Below, piece by piece: positions 22,575 to 35,100 of a stretch of 64,000 nt of DNA. The notes beneath the pieces were generated by a model. That model had not been told where the DNA came from, searched no databases, and saw only the letters and a program-made list of their open reading frames with translations. Source of the DNA: Liopterus haemorrhoidalis (Eukaryota > Arthropoda > Insecta > Coleoptera > Dytiscidae); the NCBI GenBank assembly GCA_963971575.1, contig OZ020613.1:49036250-49100249 (forward strand), written 5' to 3'. How positions within the stretch are numbered: the first letter of the stretch is position 1; every line of letters begins with the position of its first letter. The translations under genes were made by a program, and so were the position numbers.

Positions 22575-23097
22575 CAGTGATGGGCGTTTACGTGTAAACA
22601 TCAGTTGTTTACATATACATGTAAACAATGTCAACAACATGTAAACAACGTCAACATGTCAACACACGTAAAATTTTTAAATAGTGAGGTTAAGGCATTC
22701 ATTTCTCGTGTTTGTCCTGTCAATTTATGGACGCTAATAACAAAATAGTAGTAATATTCGTATGTTAAAGTGTGTTATACATAATATATAACAAAATGAG
22801 TGGCGGGCCTATAAGAAACACTCATGAAAACAAATTAATAATTTTAATTATATGCAAACTTTTTAAAATATACGTAATACTAATAAGAACGTTCATTTTG
22901 ATACCTTATTAAGTAATTAAATACATTGTTTTATTAAAAAAGTAAGATTACACGAATGACAGAAGGTAATACGCATGCGCAGTAAGTGTTTACATGTTTA
23001 CCATGCTTACGTCAAAAAAATATTTTTGTTTACATCATTTGTTTACACGTAAATAGTGGCGTAAATTTACGTGATGTAGTCTACGCGCCCATCACTG
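22575..23097. mobile_element. hAT-type MITE
   Basis: The ends are CAGTGATGGGCG...CGCCCATCACTG, flanked by a perfect 8-bp duplication GTTGTAAT (22567-22574, 23098-23105). The interior contains repeated GTTTACA/TGTAAAC words at both ends. It is 523 bp long and non-coding. Confidence 0.92.
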
Positions 23098-23105
23098 GTT
23101 GTAAT

Positions 23106-24120
23106 CTGACATTTAGAAAGAATTTATTAATATTTTTGTCTTGATTTATGTTTTCTTAATAAATATGACATATATGCCAAACAAATATAAAATCAAAAAT
23201 CCAAACAAATGTAACACATGTGTCAGAACAATAACAAACTTGCCTATTTGGTTAGTTCAACATAATTCCGCCAGATAGAGTCTCTATTAGGAATATTTCC
23301 TTATAATCAGTGCTGGGTAAAATACTTTTCTGATGTATTCCAAGTACTGAATACAAATACTTTTTTTTAAGGGAAAACTATATGTAACATTTTAATTAAA
23401 CATTACTTTTTAGTATTTAAAATACTACGTGGTTGAAATACAGTTCGCAATTCTTTAAATGCAATTTACGGCAATATTATTAAAAGTTGAAAGATGATGA
23501 AAAGGTAAAATAGAAAAAATAACACAACAAAACAATCATAAACAGAATACGGCGTCGGCGTTTTTCTTAGCAATTGAGAACTGACACGCTCGGATACGCA
23601 GTCTGGTGGTCAAATATTGTACTACACGACTGTAGTACTGTTTGAAATTATTACATATGTTCTGGTGTTGATTTTTTGTTAGAACGTCGATAGATACGTT
23701 TTCATAAAATAAAAATGTACTATGCTTAAATTAACCTGTTCCCTGTTAGCATATTGACAGCTGAATACTAGACAATTCAGCCATTTTGCCATGAATTACA
23801 GCGCCGCCAACGGTAATGTCACTTCTCAATAGCTGAATAAAATAATGAGTCTGTGTCAAATGTATTAAAACTGATAAGGTAAGTGTTCCCAACTTCGAAA
23901 TAATAAAAAAATATTTGAAAAATAGAAGCCGTGTTTATTGGATAACATTTCTAAAATCCGTAAATTAATTTAACTTATTCATGTAATATTTAATTCATTT
24001 TGAAGTATTTTGTAAACATTTTAATAAAGAACATTAATTAGAAAGTAAATTACATCAATACATATGGTTTATTTATATATAATATTAATTTAGACCTTAT
24101 TATTATAAACTTAGAACTAC
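23106..24120. other. Intergenic, one orphan hAT-like end
   Basis: CAGTGCTGGGTAAAATACTT at about 23310 looks like a hAT terminus, but I see no partner end. The rest is AT-rich without genes. Confidence 0.4.
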
Positions 24121-24122
24121 TA

Positions 24123-24637
24123 TTATCTGTCTCATTTTGTAATACGGAACTAACAGGAAAAGTTCATTTTTTATGTTGTATATTGACAATACATTTATAA
24201 TATTATCATAGTATTGGTTCACACGGATACGCCAAAGTCTGTTTACACCACAACAGTCACCAAAGTAACCAGATTTATAGTGCGTTCGAAGGTGAGTTTG
24301 CAGTATAGCTCTTATGGCAAATGGGAGCGGTGTTACCAAATGTTGTAAAAGTGTCAAATGTGCCAATTATAATAATATGAAAAACTCGTATTATTTACAA
24401 AAATCAACTCTTATAAAACTCAAAATAACACTCAACAAAAACAAATGGCCATTTGTAGAATACTGCTTCTTCACAGATCAGCGCGTTTTAGAGCTGGCAA
24501 CGTCGACTAGCAAGAAAAGGATAGCGTCATTCTGTAAACCCATTAGAGAGTATGAAAAAGAACTACTCCATATGCCCTGTACTGCAAACTCACCTTCGAA
24601 CGCACTATAGTTTCGTATTACAAATTGAGACAGATTA
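24123..24637. mobile_element. TA-type MITE (family 2), interrupted
   Basis: The ends are TTATCTGTCTCATTTTGTAA and, reverse-complemented, TAATCTGTCTCAATTTGTAA, with TA on both sides. A second copy (60087-60567, opposite orientation) has the same ends. This copy is split by the 330-bp family 1 MITE at 24278-24607. Confidence 0.85.
24278..24607 (+). mobile_element. TA-type MITE (family 1), 330 bp, nested
   Basis: Perfect inverted ends start TAGTGCGTTCGAAGGTGAGT, with a TA duplication on each side. The matching region at about 60105-60130 has a single TA here, the empty site. Other copies lie at 34972-35301, 46651-47021 (inverted) and 47358-47687; three of the four are 330 bp. TA duplications suggest Tc1/mariner-type mobilisation. 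Confidence 0.92.
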
Positions 24638-25221
24638 TAGTAAAATTTTGATACATATGTCATTTATTGTTTAACCTTTAATAAACATATGTACATATTT
24701 TAAATAATTAATGTAAGTAGATATTATAATAAATTGAAATGTTATAAATGACATTTAAACTATTTATTATTAAAAAATGTTGGTTTTGACTACTGAGGGA
24801 AACTTTTTTAATATTTTTCTGTCTTCCAGATTATTTATGCGAAGTTTTTCAAAACCGTTGCTTACAATGAATCTTGATATAAGATGGTCAAATGTGATAA
24901 AAAATGAGGAACAAAGAAACACTGTCCGATGTAACACTATAATGCCTGGACTATAATATCAGAACGAGAAAATACGTGCTGGGCACAGTGAAAAAGGTTT
25001 TCTTGCTGCGACTTACAATATTTGTAGTGCTACTGCGACCGGATTCAAATGGAAAGACATGAGAACAGTTGTAGTTAACTAAATTAATTTTAATAATTAA
25101 ATAATAAATGACAGTGCAATAAACTAGTGAAAAAGATACAGGTCTGGTGATCCTGCTATCCAAACAGCATTCTTTTTATATATAAATATGCATACCTAAA
25201 GTGTATTGTGGCCAAATCACT

Positions 25222-25577
25222 AGGCGTTTACGAAAACTCTACCGGTGGATATGGTACATCGGCCTATCTTTATTATACCCCACTGAACATAACCTTATGT
25301 GCTGCCTCTATACAGAAGGCTTAAATAATCCTTAAAAAGGTTAGGTTAGGCTAGGCTTTAGCTATAATACTAGTTATGTTAGAATAGTTTAGCTAGAATA
25401 CTAGTTATGTTAGAATAGTTTAACTAGAATAAGGTTATGTTGAGTGGGGTATTGAAAATCTTCCCCAGTAAATCTACCGGTCGGTAAACAGCTACATGCT
25501 TATACACGTTCACCGAACTCGTTTTCGAACTCAGTTGATGTTCCTGGTATCTTCCGGTAGAGTTTTCGTAAACGCCT
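25222..25577. mobile_element. Small TIR element
   Basis: The ends AGGCGTTTACGAAAACTCTA (left) and the same sequence reverse-complemented (right) form about 25-bp inverted repeats. Target duplication is not clear. Inside, about 31 bp (GAATACTAGTTATGTTAGAA...) is tandemly repeated about 2.5 times at 25355-25440. Confidence 0.75.
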
Positions 25578-27628
25578 TATTGCAATTCTAAGCTTACCTT
25601 AATTTTGGCAGGTTAACGGCGTATTTTTATTTAAAATTATTAAACAAACATTGTCATGACATTCCGTCACAAAAATTCGCATACCAATATGTTAAACTAT
25701 ATATATTGTAATAAATATTTAAACATATGCAGTGACGATATTCAACCGGTACGAGCATATCAGTTCTTAAAATATTGAAATACTTCCATACTGGTTATTA
25801 AAATGAATAGTATGATAACAGGTACAGAAAAGGATTTCACTTAGTTCCTACTTTTGGCAAATGACCACATCAACAATTTTTAAAAATCAAAAAATTGTAT
25901 GATAATTATTAAAATAATTAGGGCTACAACTATAGTTAGTTTTTTTTTCTCGTCAGATTTATTAGTGTTTTTTTTTTTTTTTTTTATCTTACTGGTTTAT
26001 TATTTTGTATATATACGTACGATAAATGTTTTCAAATAATAAACATGTATGTTAAATATATTTTTATATACATTGTAATATTTTGAAGATTAATGTAAGA
26101 AAAAGTTAATGTTTTTTTAGAATAATAAAGTGTATTAATTATTATTTATGAATGTTTTATTTCAAGGGAAGCGAAAATTATGAGGGATGTTGGCCGTAGA
26201 CCTAAATATTTTGACAATATGAAAAATTCCAAATTTCAACATTGTTTTGTAAAGATTTGATTACTTTTTGAATATTTCTAATCGTATCAAGAATTTTATA
26301 TTCTGTTTATTTAGGTAATTTCAATCAAATTTCTGATTGCGGTTATATGAGTAATGGTTTTCCACAAATAGTTGATTACAAAAATAATCATTATTTTACA
26401 GTTCTGGTTAAATATAATTTATATGGAGACTATAGTTGTCTCACTATCCTTTTTTTCAAGTCGCTGTATGTATGTTATTTTAAATATAATGGATTTACAT
26501 ATTTCCTAATTTCCGTTTTATAATTAATATCATTCAGGTACATCCAATCCGCAGTTGTACAGTTTCTAGTTCCAATATAAAACAAATTTAATCACTTAAA
26601 GGCTTTTACCCGCGGACCAGAGTTTAAGAATCACTGATTACAAATTCATTGCAAAAATGTATAAAAATAAATCAGTTAAAGAGTTAAATGTTCTAAATTG
26701 CATATGCATATCTTTTTGCCATGCATATCTTGTAGATCAGGTTATCGAAGGTAAAATTATGTTCTACTGATATATCAGATTTAAAATATCAGTTATTATG
26801 AAAGGCGTTTTTTTAATTAAATCTTTAAGTCTTTAATATTCGAGATATTTACAATATTTCGAATTATTATTGGCGTATTTATTCTTGGCCTCTAACACTT
26901 TTGATCTCCTTCAGTTTAATGTTTTTCTTAAACTATATTAATAATCTATATATTTGTTTTCTCTCAAATTCTAAGTATTATTCGCTTTACAATAATAGAA
27001 ACGTATTTCATAGATCAATATTATTATTACTATTATTTATATGTTCAATTAAAGTATTTAATTATAAATTAGTGTATAATAAAAACAGATTTTAATTTGT
27101 AGTGCGCGCTATTTTGCGTGCATTACGACAATATTACAAAAAAAAGTGGAAAAACATTTCACTTTTATCTAGTGGTAACATTGTAGAGGCAAAATCTGTA
27201 GAACTAAAATTTATTATTTGAAGGCAATCGTTATAAATATAGTAGTACTACTGTAGAAAATAGAATGATGTTATATGTGTTATAAGAGTACTGTGTTAAG
27301 GAATTTTATGGAACGAAAATTATAATAAAATCAATAATTTCATCATTGTTATCGTGTAATACGGATAACTTCTAGTAACTAGCAACTTCTCGTTACAGTT
27401 GGCAAAAATTTCAGTGTTCCCAACTTAATTTCTTTTTTTTTTTTGTCGGACCGGTGACCCAAGCCCAAAATAATTGGAAATTAGGCAACTTGTTCTACTC
27501 CTCGGGACAAATTCCCCTTCCGTCTCCGCAGGGGCTTGTTTTCATAACAAACAATACTAAGGCATAAAGCGTGCTGTGTCTATTCATATGACGTCAATGG
27601 TTCCATCCAGTTCGGTATTTAGAATAGT
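25578..27628. other. Intergenic, AT-rich, no gene seen
   Basis: Mostly AT-rich sequence with poly-T runs (25945-25985). A GC-richer patch preceded by a T-run (about 27430-27545) could be the tail of an antisense retroelement, but I cannot identify it. Confidence 0.45.
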
Positions 27629-27657
27629 CCGCACGGATTGCTATATACTGAAATTAA
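27629..27657 (+). promoter_or_regulatory. Conserved leader/promoter motif of gene B
   Basis: CGCACGGATTGCTATATACT lies 108 bp before the gene B start codon and is followed at about 27682 by AATTTTGCTTATTTGAAAA, the same arrangement as in gene A. Confidence 0.6.
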
Positions 27658-27736
27658 TAAAGAGAACTGATTGTAATATGAATAATTTTGCTTATTTGAA
27701 AATTAGAAAAAACTTTCAAAAAGTTTTATTTCCGGA

Positions 27737-27863
27737 ATGAATATGAATGATACAGGATGCAATGATATTATTAAACAAGAGATATATATTAAGACAGAAT
27801 ATATAGTTACTGATCAACATGAAATGAAAACAGAAACAGAGCACACGGCTGAATGGGAAAATG
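27737..27863 (+). CDS. Gene B exon 1 (start, linker cassette)
   Basis: Two in-frame ATGs (27737 and 27743) open the exon; it ends GAATGGGAAAATG|GTCAGT in phase 1. The encoded DIIKQEIYIKTEY and AEWENG are found in the homologous exons of genes C, E and F in variant form. Confidence 0.85.
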
Positions 27864-30853
27864 GTCAGTATACATCTATAACTAAAGCTGAGTCCACAGT
27901 CGCGAACCGAATCTGTTATTTATTGCGTTAAGTAATGTTAACAAGTTACAAACTGCTAGAGCTATATCGACCCATCCTACAAAGATCGTCGTAACTCAAT
28001 ATTTAAGTTTTTAACTTGTGTAAGTTAAATATTAGAATACACGCTGTATTTATGTGAAAAAACATATTTCTTACAAATCTGTACGTTATGCTACCAAAAT
28101 TATAGTTTTGTAAGATACGAATTTTTTACTGGAAAGATTACGCGATATTCTAATATTTAACTTACATAAATTAAAATATTGAGATACGACGATCTTGGTA
28201 GGACGGGTCGATATTGTCAACTGACAATAACTGAAGCGCCTCTAGTGAGATTTTGAGAAACTGACGGTTGTAGGATAGTCGAGTTTGTGACAAGCATGGG
28301 AATATGTTCTTAGAAGTGGAAAAACAGTTAAAGACCATTTTAGAGTGTGTTCCCGTGTGATTCAATAAATATCACATGAAGATACCATTGAACCTGTCAA
28401 AAATATCCTACCAAAGTCAGCCATGATGTGAATGCAGTAGCGCCTCTATCGGTAGTGTCAGATGCCAATACTATCATGTTAAGTAGACGATTTTCAAATT
28501 AGCATTATTTAAATTTGGCACCTCTAATTATATTGTTCTTATGTTCAACTTGTTTCCAGGATGTATATTTATTATATCAATGAGAATTAATAAGTTTTCA
28601 TGGTGTAATTAACCGTAAAATTGTATTTTTAATCAATCTGTGATACACTTTAAGGTTAAGGGATATTATAATTTAGGTAATCCTAAATATAAAAAGGAAT
28701 CGTTGAAATGCTGTTCTATTTTTTAATTCAAGGCTGCACATCAAATGTTGTAAAAGACATAATAACACACATAAATAACACAAAATAATATATAAAAGAA
28801 TAGCAGTTGCTATCAAAAGTACAAACAAACTGTAACATTAAAGTTTAAACGCGATACAAACAACACGAGGTAACTACATGTAAACAATAAACAGTTACTT
28901 GTCTCACGAGTTCAGATTTTGTCCGCCTGGTATCACTTCATAGCGCTGTTGAGCCGAATGCATTTTTACAATGTGCAGTTAGTTTATATCTGGCTATGCT
29001 TTGGTTATTGCAGGAATTAAAGAAGAAGCTACAGACGACATATATCATGATAATACCAACATAGAGGAGATTTACATCAAGTCTGAACCTGTGGATACAA
29101 GTAAATTTGAAGATGAATCGGAGAACAAAGCTGCCGCAAACACTGGTTAGTTGAACTAGTTTAATTGATGCTTATGTTATCACTGAATTCAAAGCAGAAT
29201 TATCTTGTTTTAACTGCTGAACTGTTCGACAGTTACCTTGCATTATGTATCCTCACGTACAGGGTGTAGTACGAACTGTGAACCATAGACATTTAACATT
29301 AGAAATTGGTTTTTCCTCATGTAAAAGTGCCAATTTTATTTTACAGTAATGATCTTTTCTGTTTGTGTTTAGAGAATAGTTTCAATCTAATTGAGGTAAA
29401 TTGTTTGCATTTAATATAAGTAATTAGTAAAAAAAATACTAGAAGATAATCTATTCATTGTTTTTGTTGATATTTAAAATTGCTGCTGTTCTACAATTAT
29501 TAATTCCATAGTAGCACAACAGTAATGTTCATACATCGTAATTTGTAGATCACGTTTGAATCCCCACCAATATTTTTATTATATCTATATATTTTTTCTT
29601 CTATTAAAATGTTTATTTAAAATTTTATTTATAAATTTGAATTAAGGTTTTTAAATTAAAAAGTCAAATTAAACTAAATGAAAAACACAATAACCTAAAT
29701 AAATAAATTAAAATTACAAAAGATTTTCAAAAGTCCTGCGTTTTAATCTACCTACTTTAATAATATAATTTTAATACTTGAAAAGATGGTTTTTATTTTT
29801 CTATATGATAAATTATAATTTACTTAATTTTTTCATTTGTTTTATTATAAATGAAAAAAACAGTAACCAAAATAGATAATTAATTAACACTAGCATAAGT
29901 TTTTTTTGTATTTATTAGTGTGATTATTACTGTTAATAATATTTTTTTTAACGTTTTTAATTCAATTGTAGAAAAGACATTGCCTGTATCTCGTGCGCAA
30001 ATACTTTTAGTTCTCCTTTGTGCTAAAGGGGCATTTCGCGCACTTGGTATGTAAAAAGCTATTAATTACTTATTTGTTTGCAGTTAGAGGAACATCTATT
30101 ACTAATCCAGATGAGAGTTTGGTGCCAATCTCCGTTAACAAGTTTAAACAGATTAAAACAACAAAAACAATAAAGAAATGCCATAAAAGCGATGCACGTG
30201 AGAAAACATATGAACAAGCTCAAGATCTTGTTGCACGTAAGCCAGTACGTAATCGTGAGAAGCGATTCAAATGTGATCAGTGTAATGAAGCATTTTCACG
30301 CACAACTATTCTCACTATGCACAAGCGAACACATACTGGCGAGAAGCCGTTCAAATGCGAACAGTGTAATAAAGCATTTTCACAGTCAGTACATCTAACT
30401 ATCCATAAGCGAATACATTCTGGTGAAAAGCCTTTCAAATGTGATCAGTGTGATAAAGCATTTCCAGATTCATCGAATCTTATTAGTCACAAACGAATAC
30501 ATTCTGGAGAGAAGCCATACAAATGTGATCAGTGTAATAAAGCATTTGCACGTTCAACGTATCTCATTATACATAAACGAACACATTCTGGAGAGAAACT
30601 TTTCAAATGTGATCAGTGTAATAAAGCATTTTCAGAATCACCAAATCTCATTACACACAAACGAATACATACTGGAGAGAAGCCATACAAATGTAGTCAG
30701 TGTAATAAAGCATTTGCACGTTCAACGTATCTCATTATACACAAACAAACACATTCTGGAGAGAAACCATTTAAATGTGATCATTGCAATAAAGAATTTG
30801 CACTTGTGCAATATCTTACTAAACATAAACGAACATATATGAGTGGAAAGTGA
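27737..30853 (+). CDS. Gene B: C2H2 zinc-finger protein, seven fingers, no ZAD
   Basis: The model joins 27737-27863, 29014-29145 and 30084-30853 (342 codons plus stop). It starts MNMNDTGCNDIIKQEIYIK; the bases before this ATG still resemble an intron end, but the acceptor reads CCG instead of CAG, so the exon is now first. Linker residues (about 1-145) hold IKQE, IKTE, MKTE and IKSE motifs. Fingers 1-7 follow to the C terminus. Fingers 1-3 are close to fingers 3-5 of gene A, showing recent common origin. The last finger ends HKRTY, replacing the second zinc-binding His by Tyr, then MSGK and stop. A likely nuclear DNA-binding factor; target unknown. Confidence 0.85.
27965..28215. mobile_element. 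Foldback MITE in gene B intron 1
   Basis: The ends ATCGACCCATCCTAC and, reverse-complemented, ATCGACCCGTCCTAC begin inverted repeats of about 75 bp that include GATCGTCGTA. The centre is AT-rich. The target duplication is not resolved. Confidence 0.75.
29014..29145 (+). CDS. Gene B exon 2 (linker cassette)
   Basis: Acceptor TTGCAG, donor ACTG|GTTAGT, 132 bp, phase 1 both sides. It encodes IEEIYIKSEPVDTSKFEDES, nearly the same as gene A exon 2 and gene E exon 2. Confidence 0.87.
30084..30853 (+). CDS. Gene B exon 3: seven C2H2 fingers
   Basis: Acceptor TTTGCAG, phase 1. A spacer (RGTSITNPDESLVPIS...) resembles that of gene A. Seven fingers follow, the last with HKRTY in place of HKRTH. The stop TGA is at 30851-30853. 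Confidence 0.93.
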
Positions 30854-31130
30854 CTCAAATAGTAGAAATGTAATAAAGTATTCACAAAAGTGGACCATCT
30901 TACACTATACGAACTCACACATTGGAATAAAAAATTATATTTAAAAATAAATCCAAAAAATTTACGCATTGTGAACTTTGTACTTGAAATCGTAAATCTT
31001 GATTGTTTGAATGTTACTCGTAGTATGTGAAGTATTTTATATACTATAATTGTATTTAACTTGGTTGTACATAATTATCAAAATAAAATTAATGATTTTT
31101 TTATAATATAATGCTTTGTTGTATTAATAT
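30854..31130 (+). other. Gene B 3' flank
   Basis: This region is homologous to the 3' flanks of gene A and pseudogene D. AAAATAAAATTAATGATT near 31080 holds a possible AATAAA polyadenylation signal, matched by AAAATAAAATTCATGATT at 44380. Confidence 0.55.
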
Positions 31131-31441
31131 TAATAATGTCACATGTAAATATAAAAACTAACAAAGAAAAGCTCTACTAAAATGGAAAAAGGGAAAATAG
31201 AGGCCAAATGTGCGAATATTTCTTACAATTTTTTAAAAATGAAACCTGTTTTTAAAAATGTAGGCATGTTGTCAGCATTAATTTTGTCGTATCCATAATT
31301 CAATGGTGAAGCTGAAAGAATATTTTCTATGGTCACATACAATTACTTAAGAAGAGTATGTATTCCTTTAAAAATTACCATGTATTTGTTGTTCTTTCAT
31401 TAAATAATTCATGTAATAATATTGTCACTAAAAAAAATAAA

Positions 31442-31847
31442 GGCTATTCTAAACGTTTAGGCGGAACTAGATTTTGCAATCTAGTTACTTTCATCGTTTG
31501 AATTTTACTTTTTGGCCGTTTTATTTAAACTTTGTAAATTATACTTACAATAAACATTTTTAGGTTAGGGTTAATATTATTTTTAAATGTAATTTTCTTT
31601 ATATTTTGATTTTTTGTGTCATTCTTAATACAAATTTCCCATTTATTTATTTTTTTGTCTTTAAAATAAATAAAAAAGTATTATATTTTTGACATATGTC
31701 ATTCGTTTTCATGGTTTAACTGTTGGAATTTGAAATTTTCACATGTCAACGTGAAAAAAGAAATAAGCCCTTCTAAGGTCCCTTCTCGTGACAACCTAAA
31801 AGAACGAAATTCCTATTTAGTTCCGCCTAAATGTTTGGAATAGCCTG
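31442..31847. mobile_element. MITE (family 3)
   Basis: Inverted ends GGCTATTCTAAACGTTTAGG and (reverse complement) GGCTATTCCAAACATTTAGG continue with CGGAACTA on both sides. A shorter relative lies at 34709-34895. The duplication is unclear. Non-coding. Confidence 0.78.
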
Positions 31848-31947
31848 TATGTGAAGAAGGAATTTTTCACTGAAAACGGGTATTTTCACCTGTAGTGCGG
31901 GAAATAGTGATGAGAAGGATGGCCACACTGCATGGCAACACTATCAT

Positions 31948-31975
31948 CGGCACGGATTGATATGGTGAAAATATA
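31948..31975 (+). promoter_or_regulatory. Leader/promoter motif of gene C, diverged
   Basis: CGGCACGGATTGATATGGTG lies 106 bp before the gene C ATG. It is the most diverged of the five copies, but the downstream AATTTTGCATATTTAGAAAA (about 32013) confirms homology. Confidence 0.5.
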
Positions 31976-32053
31976 ATGCTATCAAGTAGTTATACAAGAA
32001 CAATTTTGCATATTTAGAAAACTAAAAAGAATTTGACTACTCTGCAGTCAACT

Positions 32054-32176
32054 ATGTATTTATTATCACATCTCTGTTGCATCTGCCTCAAACATAAAAA
32101 TAATTTACGACGATTTTTACACAGTTATGGAAACATAAATTATTATTCCAGACTGGTTTTATTATTTCCTGAACTG
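32054..32176 (+). CDS. Gene C exon 1: first half of ZAD
   Basis: 41 codons from ATG to CTG|GTAAGA, phase 0. It has the first C-x2-C pair. Same length and phase as gene F exon 1. Confidence 0.87.
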
Positions 32177-35100
32177 GTAAGAACACAATTGTTAATATGC
32201 ATGATGTATTTAAAATTATGGTGACCCAGTTTAACAGTGGTACATTTATAAATTTTAATTTAAAATAGAAACATTTAAAGATTTTAGTGGTTTGGATCTG
32301 TTTAGTTTAAAATCATGTGGGATAAACGTGTTGTTACACTAGTTTTTAAAGTACAACGATTGCATTACAGGTAATCTAACTATTCCAAACTGTTAAAATT
32401 TTGGATAAATTTCCAGCTAATTTACCTAGCAACCCAATCTTTTAGGTAAAACAAGTTGACGGTACAAGGTATGCAATATTTCCTAGAAGATTGGTAAATG
32501 TGTTTAGTTTAGAAGACCTTTTGAGTCTACTAACAGCCTTTTGGGTTCTTGTGTTACTGACAATACATTAACTAAACTTAGCGTTATCTTCTAGAAAATT
32601 CGTACCGTCAACTAGAGTTTTTTGGAAACAAAGGTGGAAACCTAATTTTCTAGAAGGTTCTTAAAAGTGTTTAGTTAAGAGGGTAATGTTGCGAGGTTTC
32701 ACGCGATATAAACATGCATTTGTTTCGGTAATAGAATTTAGATCAAATGTAAATGGATCAATTTGATTTTTTCTTAAAATTCGATCATAAAGATTGACCT
32801 CTGTGTGTCGCTAGGATTATATTTGTAGATGTGTTTCATATAAATAGTGTTTCGGTTGTAGGGACTTAATTGGTACTAAATATTAACTAATTTTTAAAAG
32901 CAAGAGTTTATGTTAAAGATAAAAGTACAATCTATACTCTGTTCAGAATCAAAAAGTAGTATTCATGCAATGTTCATGTGTTAGTTTTTATCGAACTCTC
33001 GTCGTTCATTGGATGTGAGCCGTTAAATTTATGCGAGAGCCAATAGAGTGACGACTTCTATCTTTTACGTGATTTAATTACTATTTCTGCATTTCGAACA
33101 GTGTATAGAGTGTCTTTGAATTGAAAATTGCAATTTTTATATCTTTACTGAGTCACAGTGTTGTGAAGTTAAAGTATAGGTCATTGTAAAACGGAAAATT
33201 ATAAATCAAACAAAATTTCAACACACAGATTCACCGGGAAAATCATTATCTTCAAATAAAAAAAAATAAATAAAAAACAAGTTGATCCAACTTTATTTGG
33301 TCTAAATTCTATGGCAGAATTAAATGCATGTTTGTTTCGTGAAACCTAGCTACATTATCCTCTTAAGGAGACTTTTTCAGCCTAATTCAACTCTTTACTA
33401 AACTAATTACCAAATTTTTATCTTCTGATATTCTGCGAATGTCGAATATGTATAGTGTAAACCATATTTTATACAGGATGGATTTAGCAGGAATCTGCCA
33501 AACTTAAAAGTCTTGTTTCTTGAACAATTATAAACAAAAATCGTTATATCATAATAAGTATAAGAAAAATACTCGCCTTTAAAAAACAAATCGTCGCAAA
33601 GCTTATATAGTTAGAAAGGTATAGTTTGCAAACTGTACCTTTCTAACTGTGCCCGCTCAAATAGTCTTTCAATAAAAATAAAGTATTTTTTTCAGATCTC
33701 CACAGCGTTTTATAATCAGGGGGAAATATGTGTGGAATGCTGCATTAAAGTGGATGATTTTTACAAATTCCGTGAACAGTGCTTGCAAAATTATCAGACA
33801 TATATAAATTACACATCGCAACTGAGCTCTGTTCCTGAAACTAGCGGAGAGTTGTGTAGTGATATGACGAATTTCAAAGACCAAAAAGAGTTGTTGAGAA
33901 ATTGTGAACAGTCTGAAAATCAATGCAGCAGTATAGACATATTACCAGTATCTGATAAAACACATTGTGGAACAAATGAGACACCGAGAAAGAACGATAA
34001 TAATTCTTTACTGGAAACAGATAGAGATAGAGATGAGAATGGTGAGTACACAAGTATTATTCGTGAAAATCTGTAGTACCAGTATGCTCTTGAAGCAGCT
34101 GCAAATTTCCATAACTGTTTATTACTTGTATGTTCATACTTAGTAGTTCAGTTAAAAACTTAACATTATATACCAGTCCTTCTTAAACTTTTCGATGTCG
34201 CGGCTCCCTTGCAACTCAAATCAATAACCCACGGCCCCCCTAATTTTTGTTTTTGGAATCAAAATTAGTTAAAATATATACATACATATAGTTTTTTATG
34301 CTCAGATCATTCAATAATCTATGTATAATGAAGAATTATATTTATGTAGCATTAAAGTTAAAGCTACTCATCCTTTTTAAGTAATAAAATAATTAAGTAA
34401 TATATTTACGACTCCGCGGCCCCCTTGTGGGAACACCACGGCCCCCTAGGGGGCCGCGGCCCGCCACTTTAAGAAGCACTGTGATATACTCATTTTATTT
34501 TAAATGAAATGGATGAAAGCGTTTAGATAGACTCAATATATTAATTTCAGTAAAGCATCCGATACCATTACCCATGCTATATAGGCTAGACTTACCATAA
34601 TATTTTTTTCTCAAACCGGGACAATATTGAGATTTTTCTCAAAACAGAAAGTAACGCCTTCTACGCTAAGTACTTATGATTGAAAAGTGGTTAGCAAAAA
34701 ATAATAAATTTAGGCTATTCCAAACCTTTAAGCGGAACCAAATGTAATTTTAATTTACTTAAGTTGTCACCAGCAAATTATTATATGTTAGAAGTTGGCT
34801 TTTACTAAACAAAATGATCAAAAGTTTGAATCAAACGTTAACAATTACTAGGATTTAAAATCTAGTTCCACTTAAACCAAAGAAACAAGCTATACGTAGT
34901 AATAATTTTTAATTACTCTTAATTTAACATAACTTATTATTAAAAAGTTATATATTAAACATTTAACACTATAGTCCGTTCAAAGGTGAGAATGTAGTAT
35001 TGCTCTTATGGCAAATGGGAGCGGTGTCGCCAAATGTTGTAAAAGTGTCAAACGTGTCAATTATAATAATATGAAAATCTTGTATGATTTACAAAAATCA

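Noticed and set aside
24314..24610. A 98-codon gene
   Set aside because: It lies wholly inside a 330-bp MITE and ends in its inverted repeat; one of the copies has an early stop.
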